From: Variovorax sp. PAMC26660
GTDB lineage: Bacteria; Pseudomonadota; Gammaproteobacteria; Burkholderiales; Burkholderiaceae_C
Reading direction: 5' to 3'
NCBI RefSeq assembly: GCF_014302995.1
Contig: NZ_CP060295.1
Span: forward strand, 4,951,501-5,015,500
Length of the DNA stretch: 64,000 bases
Position 1 is the first letter of the stretch, and each line of letters starts with the position of its first letter. The notes beneath the pieces were generated by a model that was not told where the DNA came from, did no database searches, and saw only the letters and a program-made list of their open reading frames with translations. Positions 49,493 to 58,451 of the stretch are shown one piece after another. A program made the translations under genes and the position numbers.

Positions 49493-50371
49493 TCAGAGCC
49501 TCTCGATCTCGTGCGTACCGAACAGCCCATAAGGCCGAACCATCAGCACGAGCACCAGCACGATGAAGGTCGCGAGCAACTTGTATTCGCCGCCCAGATA
49601 AGAACCGGCCAACGCCTCGACCAGCCCGATGAAGATGCCGCCGACCAGCGCGCCGAGCACGCTGTCGAGCCCGCCGACGATCACCACCACCAGCACCGAC
49701 AACCCGAACACGCCCATCGACGAAGAGATGCCGCCGATGGAGCCGACGATGATGCCGGCCACCGCCGCGATCATGGCCGAGGCCACCCAGGCGAGCGAGA
49801 ACACGCGCGGCACGTTGATGCCCATCGAGTAAGCGGCGGCCTGGTCCGATGCCGTGGCCCGCAGCGCGATGCCGCCGCGCCAGAAGCGGAACAGCAACAG
49901 CACCAGCCCGATCAGCACCACGGCGATCAATGCACCGTAGGCGATCTTCGGCGCGAGGAAAGCCTCGCCGACCATCACCGGTGTGTTCGGCAGAAATTCC
50001 GGCAGGCGGCGCTGGTCCGCGGTCCAGATGATCTCGACCAATCCCACGAGCACCGACGCCAGCCCCACCGTGACCATGAACACCGAGATCGGCGGCTCGC
50101 CCAGCAGCGGACGGATCATGGTGCGCTCGATCACCGCGCCCAGCAGACCGGTACCTATCACCGAGCCCAGCACGGCCAGCCAGATCGGCAGCGAGAAGCT
50201 CGCGGCGAAGGTGAAGAACAGGTAGGCGCCGACCATCAGCATCTCGCCGATGGCGATGTTGACGACGCGCGTGGCCTTGTAGACCAGCACAAAGGCCAGC
50301 GCCGCCAGCGCATACAGGCCGCCGCCCGCAATGCCGGTCAGCGCGATCTCGAAGAGGTAGGCCCAATCCAT
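49493..50371 (-). CDS. livH: branched-chain-type ABC transporter permease (LivH)
   Basis: A 292-residue permease. It starts ALTGIAGGGLYALAALAFVLVYKATRVVNIAIGEMLMVGAYL, the LivH pattern, and has GIALRATASDQAAAYSMGINV as the ATPase-coupling loop and a glycine-rich VVVIVGGLDSVLGALVGGIFIG helix. The ATG overlaps the livG stop. Downstream the operon is broken by the repeat block before livM. Confidence 0.9.
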   Translation of the reverse strand: MDWAYLFEIALTGIAGGGLYALAALAFVLVYKATRVVNIAIGEMLMVGAYLFFTFAASFSLPIWLAVLGSVIGTGLLGAVIERTMIRPLLGEPPISVFMVTVGLASVLVGLVEIIWTADQRRLPEFLPNTPVMVGEAFLAPKIAYGALIAVVLIGLVLLLFRFWRGGIALRATASDQAAAYSMGINVPRVFSLAWVASAMIAAVAGIIVGSIGGISSSMGVFGLSVLVVVIVGGLDSVLGALVGGIFIGLVEALAGSYLGGEYKLLATFIVLVLVLMVRPYGLFGTHEIERL

Positions 50372-51243
50372 CAGGCCACCTCTGCGGCTGTTGTTGACGC
50401 AACTTCACCGCGCAGCCTGCGCCGCAACTCGCCCACGTCACCCGCGCCAAGATAGGCGCGAATGACTTCCGGGTCGGCCTGCACATGTGCCGGCGTGCCC
50501 TGCGCGATCACCTGGCCGAAGTTGAGCACCACCACGTGGTCCGACAGGTCCATCACCATGCCCATGTCATGTTCCACCATCAGCACCGTGATGCCCCACT
50601 CGCGCCGAACGTCGAGGATGAAGCGCGCCATGTCTTCCGTCTCTTCGCGGTTCATGCCGGCCACGGGCTCGTCGAGCATCAGCACCTTGGGCTGCATGGC
50701 GAGGGCGCGGGCCATTTCCACGCGCTTCTGCAGGCCGTAGGGCAGGGCGGCGACCGAGGCGTGGCGGATGTGATCGATCTCCAGGAAATCGATGATCCGT
50801 TCCTCCACGTCGCGCCGCAGCTCGGCTTCTTCGCGGCGCGCGCGGCCCAGGTAGAAGAGGGCGTCGAACACGTTGGTCTTCAGATGCACATGGCGGCCGA
50901 GCTTGATGTTGTCGAGCACCGTCATGCCGCGGAACAGTGCGATGTTCTGGAAGCTGCGCGCCAGGCCCAGCGCGGCGCGCCGGGGCGCGGGCAGGCGCGT
51001 GATGTCCTGGCCCTCGAACAGCACACGGCCCTGCGAGGGCTTGTAGAAACCCGAGATGGTGTTGAACAGCGAGGTCTTGCCGGCACCGTTGGGGCCGATC
51101 ACCGCGGTGATCGAGCCGGGCGCAACGCTGAAGCCGACGTTCGTCAATGCCTTCACGCCACCGAAGGCGAGCGTCAAGGCATCGACTTGCAGCACCGGGG
51201 GTGTCTGGGGGGAGGGGGAGTCCCCGCGGGGCTCGTCAGGCAT
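50371..51243 (-). CDS. livG: branched-chain-type ABC transporter ATPase (LivG)
   Basis: A 290-residue ATPase with Walker A GPNGAGKTSLFN, a signature degenerate to LPYGLQKRVEMARAL as is usual for LivG, and Walker B KVLMLDEPVAGMN. The C-terminal DHVVVLNFGQVIAQGTPAHVQADPEVIRAYLG is typical. The ATG complementary to 51241-51243 is used; a TTG 45 bases upstream in frame is possible. It is the first gene of the operon and is divergent from the TetR regulator. Confidence 0.9.
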   Translation of the reverse strand: MPDEPRGDSPSPQTPPVLQVDALTLAFGGVKALTNVGFSVAPGSITAVIGPNGAGKTSLFNTISGFYKPSQGRVLFEGQDITRLPAPRRAALGLARSFQNIALFRGMTVLDNIKLGRHVHLKTNVFDALFYLGRARREEAELRRDVEERIIDFLEIDHIRHASVAALPYGLQKRVEMARALAMQPKVLMLDEPVAGMNREETEDMARFILDVRREWGITVLMVEHDMGMVMDLSDHVVVLNFGQVIAQGTPAHVQADPEVIRAYLGAGDVGELRRRLRGEVASTTAAEVA

Positions 51244-51383
51244 GGCTAAGCGCGTCGTTGTAAGGTCAGGGTTTGTGTCCAGGAGCAAGAAAGCTACTGG
51301 TACGTAAAATTCCTACTGACGGGTAATGTCACTGGTCGCTGCATTGCGCGGCATCCGGACTTTCCCGCGCCCGCACAAACCCC

Positions 51384-52082
51384 ATGCCCCGTCCTGCACC
51401 TCGTTCGCCCGTTTCCTCCACCCCGTCCTCGCCCTGGGAGCCCGCCGACAAGCGCGCGCAGCAGCGCGAAGTCAAGCGCAATGCCGTGCTGCAGACGGCT
51501 GCCCAGTTGTTCAACGAGCGCGGCTTCCATGCAACGTCGCTCGACGACATTGCCGAGCGGCTCAACGTCAGCAAGCCCACGCTCTACTACTACGTCGAGA
51601 GCAAGGACCAGATCCTGCTGGAGTGCGTGCGCATCGCGCTCGACCTGATGAAGGTCGGCATCGGCGAGGTGCGCGCCTCGGGCGGCAGCGCCATCGAGCA
51701 GCTCAAGGCCTGCATGCGCATCTATTCGGGCGTGGTCACGCAGGACTTCGGCATGTGCGTGATCCGCATCGGCGAAGACCCGCTGCCCGATCCGCTCAAG
51801 AAGGAGCTGCGGCGCCTGAAGGCCGGTATCGACGGGCAGTTCCGCCGGCTCATCGAAGACGGCGTGGCCGAAGGCTCGCTGGCGCCCTGCGACCCGAAGA
51901 TGGCGGCCTTCATGCTGGCCGGCGCATTGAGCTGGATCGGCCGCTGGTATCGCCCGGACGGCGACCTCACGCCCGACCAGATTGCCGACCAGGGCATCGA
52001 ACTGCTTCTGAACGGCGTGCTGCAGCGTCCGGCTGCGGCGAGCCGCAAACCCCGTGCGACCAAAGCCAAAGGAAAGACATGA
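51384..52082 (+). CDS. TetR family transcriptional regulator
   Basis: A 232-residue repressor-type protein. The HTH spans about residues 33-78 (VLQTAAQLFNERGFHATSLDDIAERLNVSKPTLYYYVESKDQIL), with a C-terminal ligand domain like those that sense acyl-CoA. It is divergent from livG and co-transcribed with the enoyl-CoA hydratase gene (ATGA overlap). Its operator is probably in the 140 bp shared region, where CTACTGGTACGTAA and CTACTGACGGGTAA form an imperfect direct repeat at about 51284-51318. Control of both directions is inferred. Confidence 0.88.
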   Translation: MPRPAPRSPVSSTPSSPWEPADKRAQQREVKRNAVLQTAAQLFNERGFHATSLDDIAERLNVSKPTLYYYVESKDQILLECVRIALDLMKVGIGEVRASGGSAIEQLKACMRIYSGVVTQDFGMCVIRIGEDPLPDPLKKELRRLKAGIDGQFRRLIEDGVAEGSLAPCDPKMAAFMLAGALSWIGRWYRPDGDLTPDQIADQGIELLLNGVLQRPAAASRKPRATKAKGKT

Positions 52083-52861
52083 CGACAGACGCTCCACTGC
52101 TGCTGGGCCGCGATGGCGCGGTGGCCACGATCCGCTTCAACCGGCCGGCCGCGCTCAATGCGATCAGCGTGCCGATGGCCAATGCCTTCCTTGCCGCCGC
52201 GCGCGAGCTGGCCGCCGACAAGGGCGTGCGCGCCGTGCTCCTGAGCGGGGCAGGCAAGGGCTTCATGGCGGGTGGCGACCTGGCCGTGCTGCGGGCCGAT
52301 CCGCTGCAGGGCGCAGCCGACCTGATCGGGCCGCTGCATGAAGCACTGACCGTGTTCAACAGCATGGACGCACCGCTGGTTGCGCAGGTGCACGGCGTGG
52401 CCGCCGGCGCAGGCCTGAGCCTGATGCTGCAGGCCGACTTCGTGCTCGCCGCCGAGGGCACGCGCTTCAACCTCGCCTACGTGAACATCGGCACGAGCTG
52501 TGACGTGGGTGCCTCGTGGGCGCTGCCGCGCCTTATCGGCATGCGCCGCGCGCTGGAGATCGCGATGCTCGGCGACGCCTACGACACCGCCGCCGCCGAG
52601 CGCATGGGGCTGATCAACCGCGTGGTGCCTGCCGCCGACCTCGAAGCCGAGGCCATGGCACTCGCGCAGCGGCTGGCCCTTGGGCCGACCGTGGCGCTGG
52701 GCAACCTGCGTCGCCTGATGCGCGGCTCGCTCGACCGCGACCTTGCCGGCCAGCTCGATGCCGAATCGGCCGCCTTCCGCACTTGCGCGGCCACCGACGA
52801 CTTCCGCATCGGCATCGACGCCTTCTTCGACAAGAAACCGGCCGCCTTCACCGGCCGCTGA
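52079..52861 (+). CDS. enoyl-CoA hydratase/isomerase family protein
   Basis: A 260-residue crotonase-fold enzyme. Oxyanion-hole segments are SGAGKGFMAGGDLAVL near 60 and GVAAGAGLSLMLQADFVLA near 105. The second catalytic region reads NIGTSCDVGASWALPRLIG, where the usual glutamate is replaced, so isomerase or hydrolase activity is as possible as hydration. It overlaps the TetR gene by four bases and precedes thiolase by 31 bp, suggesting a beta-oxidation-like route. Confidence 0.85.
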   Translation: MTTDAPLLLGRDGAVATIRFNRPAALNAISVPMANAFLAAARELAADKGVRAVLLSGAGKGFMAGGDLAVLRADPLQGAADLIGPLHEALTVFNSMDAPLVAQVHGVAAGAGLSLMLQADFVLAAEGTRFNLAYVNIGTSCDVGASWALPRLIGMRRALEIAMLGDAYDTAAAERMGLINRVVPAADLEAEAMALAQRLALGPTVALGNLRRLMRGSLDRDLAGQLDAESAAFRTCAATDDFRIGIDAFFDKKPAAFTGR

Positions 52862-52892
52862 ACCTCATTTTTCAATCCAGGAGATCCACACC

Positions 52893-54077
52893 ATGACCCA
52901 ACGCGACATCTTCGTGGTCGGCACTGCCCGCACCGCCATCGGCACCTTCGGCGGCGCGCTGAAGGACGTGCCCAACACGCAACTGGCCACCACCGTCGTC
53001 AAGGCCGCCATCGAACGCAGCGGCGTGGCGCCCGATGCCATCGGCCATGTGGTCATGGGCAACGTGATCCCGACCGACGTGAAAGACGCCTACCTGAGCC
53101 GCGTGGCCGCCATCGACGCGGGCTGCCCGGTCGAGACGCCGGCCTTCAACGTCAACCGCCTGTGCGGCTCGGGCCTGCAGGCCATCGTGTCGGCGGCGCA
53201 GGCCATTGCGCTGGGCGACTGCGACATCGCCATCGGCGGCGGTTCGGAATCGATGAGCCGCGGCCCGTACTTCGACACCTCGGCACGCTACGGTGCGCGC
53301 ATGGGCGACGCGGTGCTGCTCGACTACATGCTGGGCATCCTGCACGACCCGTGGGAGAAGATCCACATGGGCATCACGGCCGAGAATGTGGCGGCGCGCT
53401 ACGGCATCACGCGCGAGCAGATGGACGAGCTGGCTGTGGCCAGCCAGCAGCGCGCAGCGGCGGCGATTGCGGCGGGGCGCTTCAAGGAGCAGATCGTTCC
53501 GGTCGAGGTGAAGACGCGCAAGGGCATCGTGCTGTTCGACACCGATGAACACGTGCGTGCCGATACCACCGTCGAGACGCTGTCGAAGATGAAGCCTGCG
53601 TTCAAGAAGGACGGGCTCGTCACCGCCGGCAATGCATCGGGCATCAACGACGGCGCTGCCGCCGTGGTGCTGGCCGAAGGCGGGCGCGTGAAGGCGCTGG
53701 GCCTCAAGCCGCTGGCGCGCCTGGTCGGCTACGCACACGCCGGCGTCGAGCCTGCATACATGGGCATCGGCCCGGTGCCGGCCACGCGCAAGGTGCTGGA
53801 GCGCACCGGCCTGAAGGTGAGCGACTTCGATGTGATCGAGTCGAACGAAGCCTTCGCGGCGCAGGCCTGCGCGGTCATCAAGGAGCTGGGTTTCGATCCG
53901 GCCAAGGTGAACCCGAACGGCTCGGGCATTTCGCTGGGGCACCCGGTGGGCGCGACTGGCGCGATCATCACGACGAAGGCGATTGCGGAGCTGCACCGCA
54001 CCGGTGGCCGCTATGCACTGGTCACCATGTGCATCGGTGGCGGCCAAGGCATCGCCGCCGTCTTCGAGCGCGTTTGA
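52893..54077 (+). CDS. acetyl-CoA C-acyltransferase (thiolase)
   Basis: A 394-residue thiolase. Nucleophile Cys91 is in NRLCGSGLQAIVSAAQAI, His350 in GISLGHPVGATGA, and the proton-donor Cys380 in MCIGGGQGIA. It could cleave beta-ketoacyl-CoA or join two acetyl-CoA. AGGAG lies nine bases before the ATG at 52893. It is third in the plus-strand operon after the TetR and crotonase genes, divergent from the transporter and ligase operon. Confidence 0.92.
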   Translation: MTQRDIFVVGTARTAIGTFGGALKDVPNTQLATTVVKAAIERSGVAPDAIGHVVMGNVIPTDVKDAYLSRVAAIDAGCPVETPAFNVNRLCGSGLQAIVSAAQAIALGDCDIAIGGGSESMSRGPYFDTSARYGARMGDAVLLDYMLGILHDPWEKIHMGITAENVAARYGITREQMDELAVASQQRAAAAIAAGRFKEQIVPVEVKTRKGIVLFDTDEHVRADTTVETLSKMKPAFKKDGLVTAGNASGINDGAAAVVLAEGGRVKALGLKPLARLVGYAHAGVEPAYMGIGPVPATRKVLERTGLKVSDFDVIESNEAFAAQACAVIKELGFDPAKVNPNGSGISLGHPVGATGAIITTKAIAELHRTGGRYALVTMCIGGGQGIAAVFERV

Positions 54078-54093
54078 AGGCACACTCGCCTGC

Positions 54094-54501
54094 ATGCTCC
54101 GACCGCCCCTCCTGATCAACCCCGACGAAGTCGAGATCAGCGCCATCCGTGCGCAGGGGGCGGGCGGGCAGAACGTCAACAAGGTGTCGAGCGCGGTGCA
54201 CCTGCGCTACGACATCCCGGCAAGCTCGCTGCCCGACGACGTGAAAGAGCGGCTGCTCGCGCTGCGCGACAGCCGCATCACGCAGGAAGGCGTGCTGGTG
54301 CTCAAGGCCCAGCAACACCGCACGCAGGAGATGAACCGCGCCGACGCCTTCGCGCGGCTGCAGGCGGTGGTCGACAGCGTGGCGACGCCACCGCGCGCGC
54401 GGCGCGCGACCAAGCCTACCTATGGCTCGAAGCAGCGCCGGCTCGAAGGCAAGAGCCAGCGTTCGCAGATCAAGAACTTGCGCGGGCCGGTGCGAGACTG
54501 A
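54094..54501 (+). CDS. arfB: alternative ribosome-rescue hydrolase ArfB
   Basis: A 135-residue peptidyl-tRNA hydrolase that frees stalled ribosomes. The catalytic GGQ is residues 24-26 in IRAQGAGGQNVNKVSSAVHLRYD. The basic C-terminal tail (KQRRLEGKSQRSQIKNLRG), which enters the empty mRNA channel, distinguishes it from full-length release factors. The start is the ATG at 54094, 16 bp after the thiolase stop, so it may be transcribed with it. Confidence 0.92.
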   Translation: MLRPPLLINPDEVEISAIRAQGAGGQNVNKVSSAVHLRYDIPASSLPDDVKERLLALRDSRITQEGVLVLKAQQHRTQEMNRADAFARLQAVVDSVATPPRARRATKPTYGSKQRRLEGKSQRSQIKNLRGPVRD

Positions 54502-54571
54502 CATCCGGCCGCAAAAGAGGGCAAAGCCCCGCTTTACGGCTCTGAAACATCCGCCGCGCACAATCGAGCCC

Positions 54572-55147
54572 ATGAGAGGCTTCCTTCCGCGCGCCCTGGG
54601 CGCGCTTCTTCTGGCGCTTGTCGCGACTTTCCTGGCAGGCTGCGGGCCTGCATCCCAGACCGGGTCGACCACGAACATCGCCGCGGCCCCGGAGCTGAAG
54701 TGGGAAGAGCTGATTCCCAAGAGCTGGGACCCGACCAAGCGCTATCGCAACATCAGCCTGGAAGCGCTGCGCGACAACGACCCGCGTGCCATTCAGATGC
54801 TCGACGAGATGCGTGCCGTCTGGGACAACGCGCCGATCAATGTGGCGCTCGACGGCAAGGCGGCCAAGCTGTCGGGCTTCGTGGTGCCACTGGACAACAC
54901 GCAGGGCGGCATCCGTGAATTTCTGCTGGTGCCGTACTTCGGCGCCTGCATCCACACCCCGCCACCGCCAGCCAACCAGATCGTGCGCGTGGTTGCGGGC
55001 GAGACCTTCAAGGGCCTGCACGCGATGGACACGGTCAAGGTCAGCGGCGTGCTGAGGGCCGCGCGCTATGCCTCGGCAGACATGGGCGTGAGCGGCTACG
55101 AGATCACCGGCGCATCGGTCGAGCGCTTCGTCGCGGCCGGCGACTGA
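54572..55147 (+). CDS. DUF3299 lipoprotein
   Basis: A 191-residue protein with a lipoprotein signal; lipobox LAGC places the acylated cysteine at residue 24. The DUF3299 pattern is LSGFVVPLDNTQGGIREFLLVPYFGACIHTPPPPANQIVRV in the middle and VKVSGVLRAARYASADMGVSGYEI at the end. Function is not established; the family occurs next to ABC lipoprotein-type exporters in other bacteria, which are absent here. The ATG is at 54572. Confidence 0.85.
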   Translation: MRGFLPRALGALLLALVATFLAGCGPASQTGSTTNIAAAPELKWEELIPKSWDPTKRYRNISLEALRDNDPRAIQMLDEMRAVWDNAPINVALDGKAAKLSGFVVPLDNTQGGIREFLLVPYFGACIHTPPPPANQIVRVVAGETFKGLHAMDTVKVSGVLRAARYASADMGVSGYEITGASVERFVAAGD

Positions 55148-55171
55148 CACCGCTCGCGCGCACCCTGTCCT

Positions 55172-56056
55172 TCAGGTCATTCGCTGCGTCAGGAAGTCCA
55201 GGAAGGACGTGATCCGCGCCGCCAGTTGCGTGTTGCGGTAGTACACGGCATTGACCGGCTGGCGCACGTCCAGCGTGTCTTTCGCCAGCACCTGCACCAG
55301 CGCGCCACTGTCACGGTCGGCATTCGTCATGAAGTCCGCAAGGCAGGCGATGCCGACACCGGCCAGCGCCAACTGGCGCAGCGTTTCGCCGCTCGATGCA
55401 GCCACCGTCGGCGTGATCTGCCATTCATCGCCATGCACGCCGCGCAAGGGCCAGCGGTTCAGCGATTCGGGCTGGGTGAAGCCCAGCAGCGCATGGTCGG
55501 CCAGCTCGGCCACCTTGCGCGGCTTGCCGTGCGCTTCGAGATAACCGGGGCTTGCCAGCACGCGCAGTCGATGGGTGCCGAGCGGGCGTGCGTGCAACGT
55601 GGAATCGCGCAGCGGGCCGATGCGAATCGCGATGTCGGTGCGCCGCTCCAGCAGGTCGATGGGAAGGTCGTCGGTGTCGAGTTCGAGGCTGATCTGCGGA
55701 TACAGCCGGCGGAACTCCGGCATCAGCGGCACGATGGCGTGCAGCATGAAGGGCGAGGCCGCATTCACCCGCAAGCGCCCGGCGGGCTGCTGGCGGCGCG
55801 CGGCCAGTTGTTCCTCGGCATCGTCGATCGCATCGAGGATGGCGCGTGTGCGCTGCAGGAAGGTGGCGCCTTCCTCAGTGAGTTCCAGCCGCCGCGTGGT
55901 GCGGCGAAGCAGGGTGGTGTCGAGTTTCTGTTCAAGCCGGCTCAGCGCGCGGCTGATGCCCGAGACCGTTTGCCCGAGCTGCTCGGACGCGGCGGTGATC
56001 GAGCCAGTGTCCACCACGGTGCGGAACGCGACCAGTTCTTCGATGGTGGTCTTCAT
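55172..56056 (-). CDS. LysR family transcriptional regulator
   Basis: A 294-residue regulator: N-terminal winged HTH (residues 4-62, ELVAFRTVVDTGSITAASEQLGQTVSGISRALSRLEQKLDTTLL) and a type 2 periplasmic-binding-like domain with LDTDDLPIDLLERRTDIAIRIGPL. The ATG complementary to 56054-56056 is taken; the frame continues upstream but has no better start. It is 10 bp downstream of the SulP gene in the same direction, so it may be co-transcribed with it. Confidence 0.88.
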   Translation of the reverse strand: MKTTIEELVAFRTVVDTGSITAASEQLGQTVSGISRALSRLEQKLDTTLLRRTTRRLELTEEGATFLQRTRAILDAIDDAEEQLAARRQQPAGRLRVNAASPFMLHAIVPLMPEFRRLYPQISLELDTDDLPIDLLERRTDIAIRIGPLRDSTLHARPLGTHRLRVLASPGYLEAHGKPRKVAELADHALLGFTQPESLNRWPLRGVHGDEWQITPTVAASSGETLRQLALAGVGIACLADFMTNADRDSGALVQVLAKDTLDVRQPVNAVYYRNTQLAARITSFLDFLTQRMT

Positions 56057-56066
56057 GGCCGAAGGT

Positions 56067-57794
56067 TCAGCTCGTGGCTTGCGCGGGCGCTGTATCGACC
56101 GGCACGTCGATGCGCGGCATGAGCGCCGCGAGTGCTTCGCCATCGGTGCGGTAGCTGAAGAGCATCGGCCCCGGTGCCAGCAGGCCGGCGCGCTCCAGCA
56201 CCTGCATCGCCGGCAGCTTCATGCCGCTCAGGTGCAGGCGGATGCCCTTGGATTCCATCATTCGCCGGATCGAGCCGAACACCTCGGCGCCGGTGATGTC
56301 GATGCGGTTGATGGGCTGCGCGAACAGGCACACGTCGGTCAGCCCGGGCCGCTCGGCCAGGGCGACGGTGAGCGAGCGCTCCAGCGTGGAGGCCGAGGCG
56401 AAGTCGAGTTCTGCGTCCATGCGCAGCGCATAGAGCTGCGGCGCCAGCGGCGGCAGCTTCCAGAGGTTGCGGTCGCGCAGGCTGCCGTCCGGGTGCAGGC
56501 CCACTTCGATGATGCGCGGATGCAGGTGGCGGTACATGTAGTGCGCCATGCTCGCGAGCAGCCCGCCGAGCACGCCCCAGTAGATATTGGGCGCGGTCGC
56601 GATGGTCAGCACGAAGGTGCCGAAGGCAATGCCCGCCTCGATGCGCGAGATGCGCCACAGCGCGCGAAAGCTCGCAGGCTTCACAAGGCCCAGGATGGCC
56701 GTGACCACCACCGCCGCCAGCACCGCCTGCGGCACGTGGTACAGCAGCGGCATCAGCCACAGCAGCGCGCCGGCCACCACCACCACGCTGAACAGCGTGG
56801 CCCAGCCGGTCTGCGCGCCCGCATAAAGCGTGATCGCCGAGCGCGAGAACGACGAGCTGGTCGGGAACGCGCCCGAGAAGCCCGAGGCCAGCTTGGCGAG
56901 CCCTTGGCCGATCAGGTCCTGGTTTTCGTTCCACAGCGTGCCGGCGCGCGCGTTGTCGACCTTGGCGCTCGACGCGGTTTCAAGAAAGCTCACCAGTGTG
57001 ATCATCAGCGCGGGCAGCACCAGCGCGCCGAGCGTGCCCAGCGGCAGCAGGCCAGGCCAGTAGAACGACGGCAGGCCCGAAGGCAGGCTGCCCACCACGG
57101 CACCGCCGCGCAGCGCGTAGTCGATGACCCAGCTGATCGCGGCCGCGCCGGCCACCAGCGCCATCGTGCTCGGAAAGCGCGGCACCATGCGCTTGCCCAG
57201 GAACAGCACCGCGATGCTGCCCAGGCCGAAGGCGATGGCCACGAGGTCGGGCAGCGGGCCGCCCTGCAGCACCTGCGGAATGGTGCGGCCCGTGAAGCCC
57301 AGCAGCGCCGGCAGTTGCGAAATGGCGATCAGCACCGCCGCGCCCTGCGTGAAGCCGATCAGCACCGGCGAATTGACCAGCCGCAGCAGCCAGCCGAAGC
57401 GCCCTGCGCCCAGCACGATCTGCACGGCGCCCGACATCAGCGTGAGCCACACCGCCATCGCCACCCACTCGGCGCTGCCCGCGACCGCGAGCGGCGCAAG
57501 CGAGGCACCGACCAGCAGGCTGGTGAGCGCCGTGGGCCCGACCGACAGCCGCTGCGACGAGCTGAACATCACCGCGATCAGCGCCGGGAACAGCGCCGCA
57601 TACACACCCGTCACCAGCGGCATGCCGGCCAGCGCGGCATACGCCACGCCTTGCGGAATGACCATCAGCGCCACCGTGATGCCGGCCATCGCCTCGTTGC
57701 GCAGCAGCGCGGCAGACGGGCGGGGCCAGGCAAGGCAGGGGACCCAGCGGGAGAGGCGCTGGCGCAGGGTAGGGGAGGTGGTAGCCGGATTCAT
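56067..57794 (-). CDS. SulP family anion transporter with STAS domain
   Basis: A 575-residue membrane protein. The N-terminal transport domain has 10-14 helices (NEAMAGITVALMVIPQGVAYAALAGMPLVTGVYAALFPALI, then SVGPTALTSLLVG), and a C-terminal STAS domain covers about residues 440-555 (ITGAEVFGSIRRMMESKGIRLHLSGMK). Members move sulfate, bicarbonate or dicarboxylates with protons or sodium. The ATG complementary to 57792-57794 is chosen for a normal N terminus, though no clear ribosome site precedes it. The ion carried cannot be told from sequence. Confidence 0.9.
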   Translation of the reverse strand: MNPATTSPTLRQRLSRWVPCLAWPRPSAALLRNEAMAGITVALMVIPQGVAYAALAGMPLVTGVYAALFPALIAVMFSSSQRLSVGPTALTSLLVGASLAPLAVAGSAEWVAMAVWLTLMSGAVQIVLGAGRFGWLLRLVNSPVLIGFTQGAAVLIAISQLPALLGFTGRTIPQVLQGGPLPDLVAIAFGLGSIAVLFLGKRMVPRFPSTMALVAGAAAISWVIDYALRGGAVVGSLPSGLPSFYWPGLLPLGTLGALVLPALMITLVSFLETASSAKVDNARAGTLWNENQDLIGQGLAKLASGFSGAFPTSSSFSRSAITLYAGAQTGWATLFSVVVVAGALLWLMPLLYHVPQAVLAAVVVTAILGLVKPASFRALWRISRIEAGIAFGTFVLTIATAPNIYWGVLGGLLASMAHYMYRHLHPRIIEVGLHPDGSLRDRNLWKLPPLAPQLYALRMDAELDFASASTLERSLTVALAERPGLTDVCLFAQPINRIDITGAEVFGSIRRMMESKGIRLHLSGMKLPAMQVLERAGLLAPGPMLFSYRTDGEALAALMPRIDVPVDTAPAQATS

Positions 57795-57908
57795 GAAGGA
57801 AATGCTGGTGCGCGAGGTCGAGACGGGGGTCGAGGTCTCGGGCACGCGGTGCGCCACGCCCGGGCGCACGGAGGTCTGAAGAAAGATGGGGCGTGGCCGG
57901 GGCCGGGG

Positions 57909-58367
57909 CTAGATCAGCGACGTCGCGTTCTTGAGCACGTAGTCGCAGGCCTTGGTCTTGACCTTCGACGACAGCACCTTGAAGTTGAGCGTCTGGCCGT
58001 CGCCGCCCTTGAGCAGGCCCTTCGCGCCGCTGGCAAAACCGGTCTCTTGCGGCTTCTGGCCGGTGATCTTGGCGAGCAGCTTGTCTTTGACCGAGGCCGC
58101 GTCGCCGCCCAGGTAGTTGTTCTTGACGCAGTACTGCAGCACGCCGGCTGCATTGCCCATGGTGCTGGAGCCGATGGCGGGCATCTTGAAACCGAGTTTG
58201 CTGCCCAGATCGCCGAGCGCGGAGCCGCCGCTGGCACCGCCGCCTTGCGTGTTGGCGCTGGCTGCTTCGCCGGCTTTTTCCTTCAACTGGTCGAGCAGGT
58301 TGTTGGCTTGCGCCGAGGCGCCCGCTGCGAGCAGTGCCAGGGCGATGAGGGTGGAGCGAGCGTGCAT
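57909..58367 (-). CDS. DUF2501 exported protein
   Basis: A 152-residue protein related to E. coli YjjA. A signal peptide ends ASAQA, then NNLLDQLKEKAGEAASANTQGGGASGG, and a C-terminal LQYCVKNNYLGGDAASVKDKLLAKI segment with KACDYVLKNATSLI, giving two cysteines that may pair. An AGGAGGCC site precedes the ATG complementary to 58365-58367. Function is unknown. It is 115 bp upstream of the SulP gene in the same direction. Confidence 0.85.
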   Translation of the reverse strand: MHARSTLIALALLAAGASAQANNLLDQLKEKAGEAASANTQGGGASGGSALGDLGSKLGFKMPAIGSSTMGNAAGVLQYCVKNNYLGGDAASVKDKLLAKITGQKPQETGFASGAKGLLKGGDGQTLNFKVLSSKVKTKACDYVLKNATSLI

Positions 58368-58451
58368 GGTGGCCTCCTGTCGGTAAGCATGGTGGAAAGC
58401 GGCCACCAGCATACCGGAGAGTCCCCGGCCCACGCCTGCGGTCGTACCCGC

